64,000 bases of DNA from Propionivibrio dicarboxylicus. GTDB taxonomy: Bacteria > Pseudomonadota > Gammaproteobacteria > Burkholderiales > Rhodocyclaceae. Below are positions 1-9,006 of this stretch, in pieces (position 1 is the first letter of the stretch; each line of letters opens with the position of its first letter). Under the pieces are notes generated by a model. It was not told the DNA's origin. It did not search any database and saw only the letters and a list, made by a program, of their open reading frames with translations. The translations under genes were made by a program, and so were the position numbers. Location: assembly GCA_945902805.1 (NCBI GenBank), contig CAMDMZ010000019.1, forward strand, positions 22,772-86,771. The letters run 5' to 3'.

Positions 1-1035
1 ACCTACCTCGCCGACATGGCGCCGGTCGTTGCGCTCAAGCCCGACGCCCTGATCATGGCCGACCCCGGCCTGATTCTGATGATCCGCGAAACCTGGCCGG
101 AGATGCCGATTCATCTTTCGGTCCAGGCCAACACCATGAACCATGCCGCCGTGCGTTTTTGGAAGAGCATCGGCATCAGTCGTGTCATTCTCTCGCGCGA
201 GCTATCGCTGGATGACATCGCCGAGATCCGCCAGGAATGCCCGGATATGGAGCTCGAAGTCTTCGTCCATGGCGCATTGTGCGTCGCCTATTCCGGGCGC
301 TGCCTGCTCTCCGGCTACTTCAATCATCGCGACCCGAACCAGGGCACCTGCACCAACAGTTGCCGCTGGAACTATGACGTCAAACCGGCCACCGAAAACC
401 CGGCCGGCGACGTCTATCTGATCGAAGAAGAAACCCGCCCCGGCAACCTGATGCCGATCGAGGAAGACGAGCATGGCACCTACATCCTCAACTCGAAAGA
501 CCTTCGTGCAATCGAACACATCGCCCAGCTCACCGAAATCGGCATCGACTCGCTGAAAATCGAAGGCCGCACCAAGTCGGCGTATTACGTCGCCCGCACC
601 TGTCAGAGCTACCGCCAGGCGATCGACGATGCGGTGGCCGGACGACCCTTTGATGGCCGTCTCGTCGCCGAGCTCGATGGTCTCGCCAACCGTGGCTACA
701 CGCCAGGCTTTTACGACCGTCACCCGGACCGCGAGTATCAAAACTATCTGACCGGCCTGTCGCAAATGGGCAGCAGCCAGTATGTCGGCGACCTCACCGG
801 CTACGCGGAGGACGGCTGGGCCGAGATCGAGGTCAAGAACAAGTTTTCGGTTGGCGATCGCATTGAGCTGATTCACCCCACTGGCAATCGCCAGCATGTC
901 ATCGAGCGCATGCAAAAAGTCGGTGCTGGCGGGACGGCGCCGGATGACATCACCGTCGCCCCGGGCAGCGGACATCGCGTCCGCGTGTCGCTTCCCCCTG
1001 CTTACGAAGGGGCTTTTCTCGCCCGATTCGCATAA
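1..1035 (+). CDS. trhP: Peptidase U32 family tRNA hydroxylation protein TrhP (partial, 5' end outside window)
   Basis: The frame is open from base 1 (TYLADM...), so the N-terminus lies outside the window. The protein matches the short U32 family (YegQ/TrhP), which acts in prephenate-dependent 5-hydroxyuridine formation at tRNA position 34. Family hallmarks seen are the run SRELSLDDIAEIRQ, the FVHGALCVAYSGRC segment, further cysteines in the GTCTNSCRW stretch, and SLKIEGRTKSAYYVA. The C-terminal beta-barrel-like part carries copy 1 of the dispersed repeat, read as KVGAGGTA just before the conserved VAPGSGH stretch. A second, longer U32 gene (rlhA) lies about 8 kb downstream. Assignment between U32 subfamilies is from recognised sequence, not from a search. 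Confidence 0.85.
   Translation, partial: TYLADMAPVVALKPDALIMADPGLILMIRETWPEMPIHLSVQANTMNHAAVRFWKSIGISRVILSRELSLDDIAEIRQECPDMELEVFVHGALCVAYSGRCLLSGYFNHRDPNQGTCTNSCRWNYDVKPATENPAGDVYLIEEETRPGNLMPIEEDEHGTYILNSKDLRAIEHIAQLTEIGIDSLKIEGRTKSAYYVARTCQSYRQAIDDAVAGRPFDGRLVAELDGLANRGYTPGFYDRHPDREYQNYLTGLSQMGSSQYVGDLTGYAEDGWAEIEVKNKFSVGDRIELIHPTGNRQHVIERMQKVGAGGTAPDDITVAPGSGHRVRVSLPPAYEGAFLARFA
914..939 (+). repeat. Dispersed 25-bp repeat, copy 1
   Basis: AAAAAGTCGG followed by TGCTGGCGGGACGGC. It lies inside trhP on the same strand and is read KVGAGGTA. It is followed by GCCGG and is one of two copies with a weak CGGTGC/GCGCCG hairpin. Confidence 0.9.
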
Positions 1036-1079
1036 ATGTAGTGAGCGACAGCGATCAGCAGGAATGCTAATCTGCGGAC

Positions 1080-2897
1080 GTGAGCCGAACACGCTATAAA
1101 ATTTTGTTTGTTTGGGCCGTCGTTGCCCTGCTGGCCATGCGCGAACTGGCCGGCATGCCTGCCGCATTGGAGCGGATTGACAACGATGTTGCGGCGCAAT
1201 TTCGAACCTCATCACGCGCCATCGCGCATGCCGTCGATACCACATTGACCGCTGCAGACCGGATGCTACGCGCCGCCATCACGACCCCGCCGATGGTGGC
1301 GATGCAGGCCGGGCGACCGAACCAGGGCGACCTGAGTGCCATGCTCAAGCGCCTCCAGGACTCGACATCCGGCGCCACGGTGGTTGCCATCAGCGACGCC
1401 ACCGGCCGCATTGTGGCGGGCTCACAAGCACTACCCGCCGAGCTGAATATGGCTGATCGCGCCTTCTTCCGGCTACTGCGGGATAGTCCGAATAATTCCG
1501 CTGCGCTGGGCTCGGCGATTTCGCAAGTCGCTCCCAACCGTCTCGATGGCAAACCGGTGCTTCATGTAGCTCGTCGATACGAAGGTTCAAACGGCCATTT
1601 TGGTGGTGTCGTGGTGGTCGGTATCGACGTCGCACAACAGTTCGAGCCCATCGCGCGCCTTCTCGTTCCCTCGCCAACTGCCAGGATCGGACTGCTCGAC
1701 GAGAACCAGCGAATTCTCATGCGCCTGCCACATATCAGCGAGATGATCGGCAAACATCTGCCGATTACCAATAAATACGGCGGCTTACCGACGGCGCCGT
1801 TTGACCAGATGCTTGAACACATGGGTCTCGACGGTTCCCCGCGCGTCGGCATGCTGCAGGCACTCGACCACTTTCCCTTGCACATTAGCGTCAGCGAACC
1901 GCGCAGTACGATCCTCGATCGATCGCACCTTATCCACCGCAATGCGCTGTTGTTCATCATCGTTCTGCTCACCGCCGGCGGCGCACTCTCGCTACTGATC
2001 TGGCGTAGCGGCAAGTCCAGCGAGCTCGAGCGCCTGCGCATGAAAGTCTTTTCCCATGCCCGCGAAGGTATCCTGATCACCGGCCCGGACACGCGCATCA
2101 TCGAGGTCAATCCCCGTCTGTGCCAAATGTCGGGTTACAGTCGTGAGGAACTGATCGGTAAGAAACCCAGCCTGTTCCGCTCTGGCCGACACGATAAAGC
2201 CTTCTATCAAACGATGTGGGACGATCTGAATCAGACTAATGAATGGCGTGGTGAAATCTGGAATCGACGCAAGGATGGCGGGTTTTACGCCCAACAGACC
2301 AGCATTTCGGCCGTCCGTGACCAGGACAATCGCCTGACGCACTACATCGGCCTGCTCAGCGACATCACAACACTCAAGAGCCGTGCCGAACTGCTGGAAG
2401 AAAAAGCGCAACACGATATCCTCACCCAGTTACCCAATCGTGCCCTCCTCCATGATCGCTTGCAACTGGCCTTGGCGCGCGCACGCCGCGATCACGGACA
2501 GTTCGCCATCTGCTATATCGATCTGGATGAGTTCAAGCCGGTCAATGACAACTATGGCCACGCCGCCGGCGATACCCTGCTGATCGAAATTTCGGCACGC
2601 TTGCGCTCCCTGTTGCGCGGTGGCGATACTGCCGCGCGCGTCGGTGGCGATGAATTCGTCCTGATCCTGACCCAGCTTGCCGATGCCGATGAATGTCGCC
2701 AGGCCGCCGACCGTGTGCTTACCGCCATTACCGCGCCCGTGGTGATCGACGGCCACGCCATCAGCGTTTCAGCCAGTATTGGCATCGCCTTGTACCCGCG
2801 TGATGGTAAAGATGCCAACGATTTGCTCATGCTCGCCGACCAGGCCATGTACGAGGCCAAGCGCGCCGGCCGCAACCGATATAGCGAGTACGCCTGA
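1080..2897 (+). CDS. Membrane sensor diguanylate cyclase (Cache-like, PAS, GGDEF)
   Basis: 605 residues from a GTG start. A transmembrane segment lies at about residues 8-24. A periplasmic sensor region resembling a double Cache domain follows, then a second transmembrane segment at about 281-303. A PAS domain spans about 317-435 (EGILITGPDTRIIEVNPRL) and a GGDEF domain about 440-605. The active-site GGDEF is at about residue 522, and an RxxD inhibitory site (RGGD) sits five residues before it, so a feedback-inhibited cyclase making c-di-GMP is expected. The stop overlaps the next start as TGATG, so the two c-di-GMP genes are probably co-translated. The ligand is unknown. Confidence 0.85.
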   Translation: MSRTRYKILFVWAVVALLAMRELAGMPAALERIDNDVAAQFRTSSRAIAHAVDTTLTAADRMLRAAITTPPMVAMQAGRPNQGDLSAMLKRLQDSTSGATVVAISDATGRIVAGSQALPAELNMADRAFFRLLRDSPNNSAALGSAISQVAPNRLDGKPVLHVARRYEGSNGHFGGVVVVGIDVAQQFEPIARLLVPSPTARIGLLDENQRILMRLPHISEMIGKHLPITNKYGGLPTAPFDQMLEHMGLDGSPRVGMLQALDHFPLHISVSEPRSTILDRSHLIHRNALLFIIVLLTAGGALSLLIWRSGKSSELERLRMKVFSHAREGILITGPDTRIIEVNPRLCQMSGYSREELIGKKPSLFRSGRHDKAFYQTMWDDLNQTNEWRGEIWNRRKDGGFYAQQTSISAVRDQDNRLTHYIGLLSDITTLKSRAELLEEKAQHDILTQLPNRALLHDRLQLALARARRDHGQFAICYIDLDEFKPVNDNYGHAAGDTLLIEISARLRSLLRGGDTAARVGGDEFVLILTQLADADECRQAADRVLTAITAPVVIDGHAISVSASIGIALYPRDGKDANDLLMLADQAMYEAKRAGRNRYSEYA

Positions 2898-5800
2898 TGA
2901 CACGACGCCGTTGGATGCACCGTTGGATGCACCGCTGGATTCACTTCGGTGCTGTTCTCGCTCTGTTCGGCATGCTGGGCTCGGCGCTGGCGCTCGAAAG
3001 TGCCGATTCGCTGTTGAAGATTGGCGTCCTCGCCTATCGCGGCAAAGAGCAGGCGATCAAAGAATGGCAAGGCCACGCCGACTATCTCGCCGAAAAGCTG
3101 GCACCGCGCCGCTTCGAGATCGTGCCACTGACTCTCGAGGAATTCCCCCCGGCGATCGAAAAACGCACCATCGATCTGTTCACCACCAACACCGGCCATT
3201 ACGTTGAACTTGAGGCAGGCGGCCGCAGCACGCGTTTCGCCACCATGCGCGTGGCCGGCCCCAAGGGTCCCATCGACAAATTTGGTGGCACCGCCATTGT
3301 CCGCAGTGATCGCACCGATATAAACAACTATGCCGACCTGGCCGGTCTGACGATTGCGATTCCCAATTTCGGTGGCTTTGGCGGCTGGCAGGTGCATCAG
3401 CGTGAAGCCCTGGCGCAAGGCATCGAACTTGTCCGCACGTCGCGGGTTATCGAGAGCAAGACCCAGGACAAAGTGATGGAAGATGTCCTCACCGGGCGCG
3501 CCGATGTCGGCTTTGTACGCTCCGACCTGATCGAATCCCTGGTTGCCGCCGGCAAGCTGGATCTGGCCCAGGTCCGGGTAATCAACCCGCAGAAAACTGC
3601 CGAGTATCCCTACCTGCATAGCACTCGTCTCTATCCGCACTGGCCTTTTGCCCGGCTCGATCATGTTTCCGAGGAATTGACTCGCGAGCTGTTGATTGCC
3701 CTGTTGCAAATACCGCCAGGTCACCCGGCGGCGAAGGCAGCCAACATCTACGGCTGGACACTCGGGCAGAACTACCAGCCCGTGCATGACATGTTTCTCG
3801 AACTGCGCCTGCCGCCTTACAACAACCTGCCGGTTTCGCTCAACGATGTCATGGGGCGCTACGGACAACTGATCGTATTCATCTCGGTTACCGTCATCAC
3901 GATTCTATTGCTGGCGCTGTGGTTCATCACCCGTGGCAATCTGGCGCTCAAGCGCAGCCAGGGCCAATTGCGCCTCGCTGCCGGTGTTTTCGAACATGCC
4001 CAGGAAGGCATCCTGATCACCGATACCAAAGGCTTAGTGATCGATGTCAATGACACCTTCCTCGCCTTGACCGGCTACGCCCGCAGTGAAGTCGTGGGCA
4101 AGAACCCACGCTTTCTCTCCTCAGGCCGTCAGGATGCCAATTTCTACAAGTCCATGTGGGCTGCCCTGACCAGCAGCGGTAACTGGCGCGGCGAGCTGTG
4201 GAACCGACGCAAGGATGGCAGTCTCTACGTCCAGCGCACCAGCATTTCAGCGGTCCGCGATACCCACGGCGCCATCAGTCACTACATCGGCCTCTCCTAC
4301 GACGTCACCGCCTTGCGCGAGAGCCAGGAGCAGCTCGAACAAATGGCTTACTTTGACGCACTCACCGGCTTGCCGAATCGTCGTTTGCTCGCCGACCGAC
4401 TCAAGCAGGCCATCGCGCAATCCACGCGCACCGACAAGCTGCTCGCCATCTGCTACCTCGATCTTGATGGTTTCAAGCCGATCAACGATAACTGGGGTCA
4501 TGCCGCCGGCGACCGGCTGCTGGTCGACGCCTCATCGCGCTTGACCAGTTCCGTGCGTACGGGTGACACCGTCAGCCGCCTTGGCGGCGATGAGTTCGTG
4601 GTACTACTCGAAAACCTGTCGCATATTGATGAATGCGAGTATGCGATCGAGCGCATCCGGCAAGCCTTGAACCAGCCATTCCGTCTGACCGAAGGCGATG
4701 CCCAGGTATCGGCAAGCATCGGCGTCACGCTGTTCCCGATCGATAGTTCCGATCCCGATACCTTGATCCGTCATGCCGACCAGGCCATGTATGCGGCCAA
4801 GCAGGGCGGGCGCAACCGCTACCAGTTGTTCGATGCCGGCGGCGATCGACTGTCCGGGGCCCGGCGCGAGGCTATGGGCGCAATCCAGCAGGCGATAGAG
4901 CACGACGAATTCCTGTTGTACTTCCAGCCCAAGGTCAATATGCGCAGCGGCGAAATTGTCGGTGCTGAAGCTCTGGTGCGCTGGGAACACCCGGAACGCG
5001 GCTTCCTTCACCCCGCCGAATTTCTGCCGGCGATCGATTTCGTCGGCATGCAGACTGCACTCGGTGACTGGGTGCTGCGTGCCGCCATCCGTCAGATCGC
5101 GGCCTGGGCCGACGCCGGCCACTCCCTTTCGGTCAGCATCAATGTCGCCGCCGAGCAACTGCAACACACCGATTTCATTGACAAATTGCAGGCCGCATTA
5201 GCCGCCTTCCCTGCCGCCAAGCCCGATCAGATCGAACTGGAACTGCTGGAAACGGCTGCCCTGCACGACCTGACCGAAGTGGCCGGCGTCATCGAACGCT
5301 GCCAGGCGCTGGGCATTCATTTCGCCATTGACGATTTTGGCACCGGCTATTCCTCGCTCACCTATCTGAAGCAACTGAACGCCCGCACCTTGAAGGTCGA
5401 TCAGTCCTTCGTTCGCGACATGCTTGAGGACCCCGACGATCTCGCTATTGTCGATGGCATCGTCGGACTTGCCGCTGCGTTCCGGCGTCAAGTGGTGGCC
5501 GAAGGTGTCGAGACCATCGAACACGGTCGCTTGCTGCTCCAGTTGGGCTGCGAACTGGCCCAAGGCTATGGCATTGCGCGGCCGATGGCCCCGGAAAAGC
5601 TCATCGCATGGTTACCGCAATGGCATCAACCGAAAGAATGGATCGGCATCACACCTTGGCCGCGCGAGGATCTGCCCCTGCTGACCATGGAGGTCGAACA
5701 CCGGCGCTGGATCACAAATTTCACGGCGATCATGCAACGCACGCCGGGCGAGAAATCCGAAACGGATGAGGAAATCAAGATGCCGCCACTGGACCCTCAT

Positions 5801-6040
5801 CAGTGCCGTTTTGGCCGCTGGCTCGACGCCACGGGTCGGCGTCGCTATGGGCATTTGTCGGTGCTCCAGGAACTCGATATCCGCCATCAGGCCGTGCATC
5901 ACAAGGGCCATGAGTTGGCCACGGTGTGGCAAGCGGACCCGGATGCCGCGCGTGCTCGTGTACATGAACTGGCAAGTTGTCGCGACAGTCTTCTGCTCAG
6001 CCTGGCTGATTTGCGAGTAGCGGCGCTCAGGCATCATTGA
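2897..6040 (+). CDS. PhnD-like/PAS/GGDEF/EAL/CZB signalling protein
   Basis: 1047 residues. A signal or anchor segment at the N-terminus is followed by a periplasmic PhnD-type phosphate/phosphonate-binding-like domain (about 36-290), a transmembrane helix (about 325-345) and PAS (about 358-475). GGDEF follows, with SRLGGDEF at about 560 and an RTGD I-site upstream, then EAL (GAEALVRW at about 690, DDFGTGYSSL) and a C-terminal CZB domain. The CZB part shows CRFGRW and HHKGHEL, which supply the Cys and His ligands of the zinc-binding fold, with a His in MEVEHRRW upstream. Both cyclase and phosphodiesterase motifs look intact, so the net direction cannot be predicted. It overlaps the preceding cyclase gene by one base. 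Confidence 0.85.
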   Translation: MTRRRWMHRWMHRWIHFGAVLALFGMLGSALALESADSLLKIGVLAYRGKEQAIKEWQGHADYLAEKLAPRRFEIVPLTLEEFPPAIEKRTIDLFTTNTGHYVELEAGGRSTRFATMRVAGPKGPIDKFGGTAIVRSDRTDINNYADLAGLTIAIPNFGGFGGWQVHQREALAQGIELVRTSRVIESKTQDKVMEDVLTGRADVGFVRSDLIESLVAAGKLDLAQVRVINPQKTAEYPYLHSTRLYPHWPFARLDHVSEELTRELLIALLQIPPGHPAAKAANIYGWTLGQNYQPVHDMFLELRLPPYNNLPVSLNDVMGRYGQLIVFISVTVITILLLALWFITRGNLALKRSQGQLRLAAGVFEHAQEGILITDTKGLVIDVNDTFLALTGYARSEVVGKNPRFLSSGRQDANFYKSMWAALTSSGNWRGELWNRRKDGSLYVQRTSISAVRDTHGAISHYIGLSYDVTALRESQEQLEQMAYFDALTGLPNRRLLADRLKQAIAQSTRTDKLLAICYLDLDGFKPINDNWGHAAGDRLLVDASSRLTSSVRTGDTVSRLGGDEFVVLLENLSHIDECEYAIERIRQALNQPFRLTEGDAQVSASIGVTLFPIDSSDPDTLIRHADQAMYAAKQGGRNRYQLFDAGGDRLSGARREAMGAIQQAIEHDEFLLYFQPKVNMRSGEIVGAEALVRWEHPERGFLHPAEFLPAIDFVGMQTALGDWVLRAAIRQIAAWADAGHSLSVSINVAAEQLQHTDFIDKLQAALAAFPAAKPDQIELELLETAALHDLTEVAGVIERCQALGIHFAIDDFGTGYSSLTYLKQLNARTLKVDQSFVRDMLEDPDDLAIVDGIVGLAAAFRRQVVAEGVETIEHGRLLLQLGCELAQGYGIARPMAPEKLIAWLPQWHQPKEWIGITPWPREDLPLLTMEVEHRRWITNFTAIMQRTPGEKSETDEEIKMPPLDPHQCRFGRWLDATGRRRYGHLSVLQELDIRHQAVHHKGHELATVWQADPDAARARVHELASCRDSLLLSLADLRVAALRHH
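2909..2944 (+). repeat. Three tandem 12-bp units in a signal-peptide region
   Basis: Three near-identical 12-bp units (CGTTGGATGCAC twice, then CGCTGGATTCAC) encode RWMH, RWMH and RWIH before the hydrophobic segment. Because the unit is a multiple of three, unit-number changes would keep the frame. Confidence 0.8.
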
Positions 6041-6093
6041 CGCGCATCGTGCATGCGCGTAAATTGCGCGCATCGATTGCCAAGGAGCTTGTC

Positions 6094-6330
6094 GTGAGCG
6101 CCTCACCCAAGAAAGCCGCCAATCTTACTGTGCGTGCCGATCTGCTCGAAGATGCCCGTACCTACAAGATCAACCTGTCGCAAACCCTTGAAACCGCGCT
6201 TGCTGCCGAACTGAAGAAGCGCCGCGAAACCGAGTGGCTGGAGCAGAACAAGGCGGCCATTGAAGCCTACAACCAGGAGATCGCCGAACATGGACTCTTC
6301 AGCGACAACTTCCGCAGCTTCTGCCGATGA
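6094..6330 (+). CDS. ccdA: CcdA-family antitoxin
   Basis: 78 residues from a GTG at 6094, chosen because AAGGAG lies six bases upstream. A longer reading from 6037 has no comparable ribosome site and would overlap the previous stop. The N-terminal part (ANLTVRADLLEDARTYKINLSQTLETAL) fits the ribbon-helix-helix DNA-binding fold of CcdA. The C-terminal part (WLEQNKAAIEAYNQEIAEHGLF) fits the segment that wraps the toxin. It overlaps the toxin start by four bases. By family knowledge it neutralises CcdB and autoregulates the pair. Confidence 0.85.
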   Translation: MSASPKKAANLTVRADLLEDARTYKINLSQTLETALAAELKKRRETEWLEQNKAAIEAYNQEIAEHGLFSDNFRSFCR

Positions 6331-6644
6331 GCCAATTCGACGTATTCCGCAATCCCGATCCCGGTAGCCAGGCGCGTATCCCCTTCGTTGTCGTTCTGCA
6401 ATCCGACCTGCTCGACGCCGTCGATAATCACGTCGTCGCGCCACTGCGAGCCAAACATGAGAGTCATATCGTTCCCGTCCTCCGGCTCAACCCCCACGTC
6501 ATGATCGATGACGAAGAGTACCTGGTGCGGGTGCAGGATCTGGCCACCGTGCCACGCCGTATGCTGAAGGAAAAAGTCGCCACCCTCGCTCCCCAACGCG
6601 AGGAAATCCTCGCCGCCCTCGATTTTCTTTTTACCGGATTTTGA
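6327..6644 (+). CDS. ccdB: CcdB-family gyrase-poisoning toxin
   Basis: 105 residues, close to the usual CcdB length. Family features seen are an N-terminal FDVFRNP, the VVVLQSDLLD strand, VPLLR-type strands (VPVLRLNPHVMIDDEEYLV) and the C-terminal helix ending in FLFTGF. The F-plasmid toxin ends in Trp-Gly-Ile, residues important for gyrase poisoning. Here the end is Thr-Gly-Phe, so activity against gyrase is plausible but not assured. It is translationally coupled to ccdA and sits between an unrelated c-di-GMP gene and ettA. Confidence 0.85.
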   Translation: MSQFDVFRNPDPGSQARIPFVVVLQSDLLDAVDNHVVAPLRAKHESHIVPVLRLNPHVMIDDEEYLVRVQDLATVPRRMLKEKVATLAPQREEILAALDFLFTGF

Positions 6645-6657
6645 ACAAGGAACCACC

Positions 6658-8322
6658 ATGGCTCAATATGTAATGTCGATGCACCGCGTGAACAAGATCG
6701 TTCCACCCAAGCGCACCATCATCAAGGACATCTCCCTCTCCTTCTTCCCCGGTGCCAAGATCGGTTTGCTGGGCTTGAACGGTTCCGGCAAATCCACCGT
6801 GCTGCGCATCATGGCGGGAGCGGACAAGGAATACGACGGCGAGGTGCAATGGCAGCCGAACATGAAGATCGGTTATCTGGCGCAGGAACCGCAACTCGAT
6901 GCGACCAAGACAGTGAAGCAGGAAGTCGAATCCGGCCTCGTCGAACTCATGGAAGCCAAGCAGAAACTCGAAGAGGTCTATGCCGCCTATGCCGAAGAAG
7001 GCGCCGACTTCGACAAGTTGGCCGAAGAACAGGCCAAGTACGAAAACATCATTTCCACCGCTGGTGCCGACGTTGAAACCCAGATGGAAATCGCCGCCGA
7101 TGCCCTCGGCCTGCCCGACTGGGACGCCATCATCGGCACGCTTTCCGGCGGCGAAAAACGTCGGGTTGCCCTGTGCAAGCTGCTACTCTCACGCCCCGAC
7201 ATGCTGCTGCTCGACGAACCGACCAACCACCTCGATGCCGAGTCGGTCGAGTGGCTGGAACAGTTCCTCACCCGCTTCCCAGGCACCGTCGTCGCCGTCA
7301 CCCACGACCGCTACTTCCTCGACAACGCCGCCGAATGGATACTGGAACTTGACCGTGGCCAGGGCATCCCATGGAAGGGCAATTATTCCAGTTGGCTGGA
7401 GCAAAAAGGTGCCCGTCTGGAAACCGAGCAGAAGCAGGAAGATGCCCACCGCAAGGCCATGAAGCAGGAACTGGAATGGGTGCGCCAGGGCGCTAAGGCC
7501 CGTCAGTCCAAGAGCAAGGCGCGTCTCGCCCGTTATGAGGAAATGTCGAACACCGAATACCAGAAACGCAACGAGACCCAGGAAATCTTCATTCCGCCCG
7601 GCGAGCGTCTCGGTGACAAGGTGATCGAGTTCAACGGCGTGAGCAAAGCCTTCGGCGACCGTCTGCTAATCGACAATCTTAGTTTCAGCGTGCCACCCGG
7701 CGCCATCGTCGGTGTCATCGGCCCTAACGGCGCCGGCAAGTCGACGCTGTTCAAGATGATCCAAAGCAAGGAACAGCCGGATTCGGGCGAAATCGTCATC
7801 GGCACCACGGTCAAGATCGCCGCCGTCGATCAATCGCGCGAGGGGCTGGACGGAAGCAAAACCGTGTTCGATGCGGTCTCCAACGGCGCCGACATCCTCA
7901 CCGTCGGTAAGTTTGAAATGCCCAGCCGCGCCTACCTCGGCCGCTTCAACTTCAAGGGTGGCGATCAGCAAAAGATCGTCGGCAACCTCTCCGGCGGCGA
8001 ACGCGGCCGCCTGCATCTGGCGACCACCCTGATCGCCGGCGGCAACGTGTTGCTGCTCGACGAACCCTCCAACGACCTCGACGTGGAAACCCTACGCGCC
8101 CTGGAAGACGCGCTGCTCGAATTCTCCGGCTGCGCGATGATCATCAGCCACGATCGCTGGTTCCTCGATCGCATCTGCACCCACATCCTGGCCTGCGAAG
8201 GCAATTCGCAATGGAGCTTCTTCGCCGGTAACTATCAGGAATATGAAGAGGACAAGCGCAAGCGTCTGGGCGAGGAAGGTGCCAAGCCACATCGGATTCG
8301 CTACAAACCGATTTGCCGGTAA
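6658..8322 (+). CDS. ettA: Energy-dependent translational throttle protein EttA (ABC-F ATPase)
   Basis: 554 residues, the normal EttA length. There are two ABC domains without membrane segments. The Walker A sites are GLNGSGKST and GPNGAGKST, the signature motifs [11 protein letters not shown] and [12 protein letters not shown], and the Walker B ends [11 protein letters not shown] and [11 protein letters not shown]. The helical linker and the arm between the domains are present, and the C-terminus ends RIRYKPICR as in the family. EttA acts at the ribosomal E-site and gates the first elongation steps according to ATP/ADP. The start is supported by AAGGAA nine bases upstream. Confidence 0.95.
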   Translation: MAQYVMSMHRVNKIVPPKRTIIKDISLSFFPGAKIGLLGLNGSGKSTVLRIMAGADKEYDGEVQWQPNMKIGYLAQEPQLDATKTVKQEVESGLVELMEAKQKLEEVYAAYAEEGADFDKLAEEQAKYENIISTAGADVETQMEIAADALGLPDWDAIIGTLSGGEKRRVALCKLLLSRPDMLLLDEPTNHLDAESVEWLEQFLTRFPGTVVAVTHDRYFLDNAAEWILELDRGQGIPWKGNYSSWLEQKGARLETEQKQEDAHRKAMKQELEWVRQGAKARQSKSKARLARYEEMSNTEYQKRNETQEIFIPPGERLGDKVIEFNGVSKAFGDRLLIDNLSFSVPPGAIVGVIGPNGAGKSTLFKMIQSKEQPDSGEIVIGTTVKIAAVDQSREGLDGSKTVFDAVSNGADILTVGKFEMPSRAYLGRFNFKGGDQQKIVGNLSGGERGRLHLATTLIAGGNVLLLDEPSNDLDVETLRALEDALLEFSGCAMIISHDRWFLDRICTHILACEGNSQWSFFAGNYQEYEEDKRKRLGEEGAKPHRIRYKPICR

Positions 8323-8328
8323 ATTCGT

Positions 8329-9006
8329 GTGAAATACTTTCTCGCCTTGCTGGCCCTGATCATTCTCGCCCTCCTGGCGCCGCTCCTCTTTGTTTCCGAA
8401 AAGCAGGCGCAGGCACCTGCCACGCATGGTATGCCCTGGCAGATCGAAACGCCTGCGGCGGGTCAGTCGCAGGTTTTTGGGCTGGTACTCGGTACTACCC
8501 CGGCGCTCCCCGCAAGTTCGCTGGCCGACGCGCGGCGACTGTCGCGCGAAACACCCAAGCTGGCGCTTGTCGCCCCCGCCGACGATGCGCTCTCGCTCGA
8601 AGCCTATTTCGAGACCATCGCCCTCGGTCCCCTCTCCGGCAAACTGTTGGTGACGCTCGATGTCGCCCCGGCCGAGTTGCAGGCCATGCGCGAACGGGCG
8701 GCGAAATCCGACTACATGAGTACAGGTACCAAGCAGTTCCTGCTCAATGAAGCCGACCGTACACGAGCGGAATCCCTGCCCTTGCGCGCCATCGCCTTCA
8801 TTCCGTCCGGCAGCCTCGATGAAGCAGTGATCCTGCAGCGCTTTGGCACACCAGCCGAACGCATCCGTCAGGGCGAGACGCTGGAACATTTCCTCTATCC
8901 GGAAAAGGGTCTCGACGTCGTCCTCGACAGCAAGGGCAAGGAAGTCCTGCAGTATGTCGCCCCCGCTCAATTTGCCCGCCTGCGCGAGCCGCTGATCGCC
9001 AAATGA
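8329..9006 (+). CDS. Membrane-anchored protein of unknown function
   Basis: 225 residues from a GTG start six bases after ettA. Residues 3-22 form one hydrophobic helix (FLALLALIILALLAPLLF), a signal anchor. The rest is predicted soluble and periplasmic with no cysteines or metal motif that I can see. The GLVLG, LSLEAYFETIALGPLSGKL and RFGTPAERIRQGETLEHFLYPEKGLDVVLD segments suggest a compact alpha/beta domain, the last resembling lipoprotein-type SmpA folds. This is a weak inference. Its stop overlaps the rlhA start (ATGA), so it may be co-expressed with rlhA. Confidence 0.6.
   Translation: MKYFLALLALIILALLAPLLFVSEKQAQAPATHGMPWQIETPAAGQSQVFGLVLGTTPALPASSLADARRLSRETPKLALVAPADDALSLEAYFETIALGPLSGKLLVTLDVAPAELQAMRERAAKSDYMSTGTKQFLLNEADRTRAESLPLRAIAFIPSGSLDEAVILQRFGTPAERIRQGETLEHFLYPEKGLDVVLDSKGKEVLQYVAPAQFARLREPLIAK

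Noticed and set aside
914-943. Hairpin CGGTGC/GCGCCG within the dispersed repeat
   Set aside because: Possible only in copies 1 and 13; other copies lack the pairing, so it is not a property of the family.
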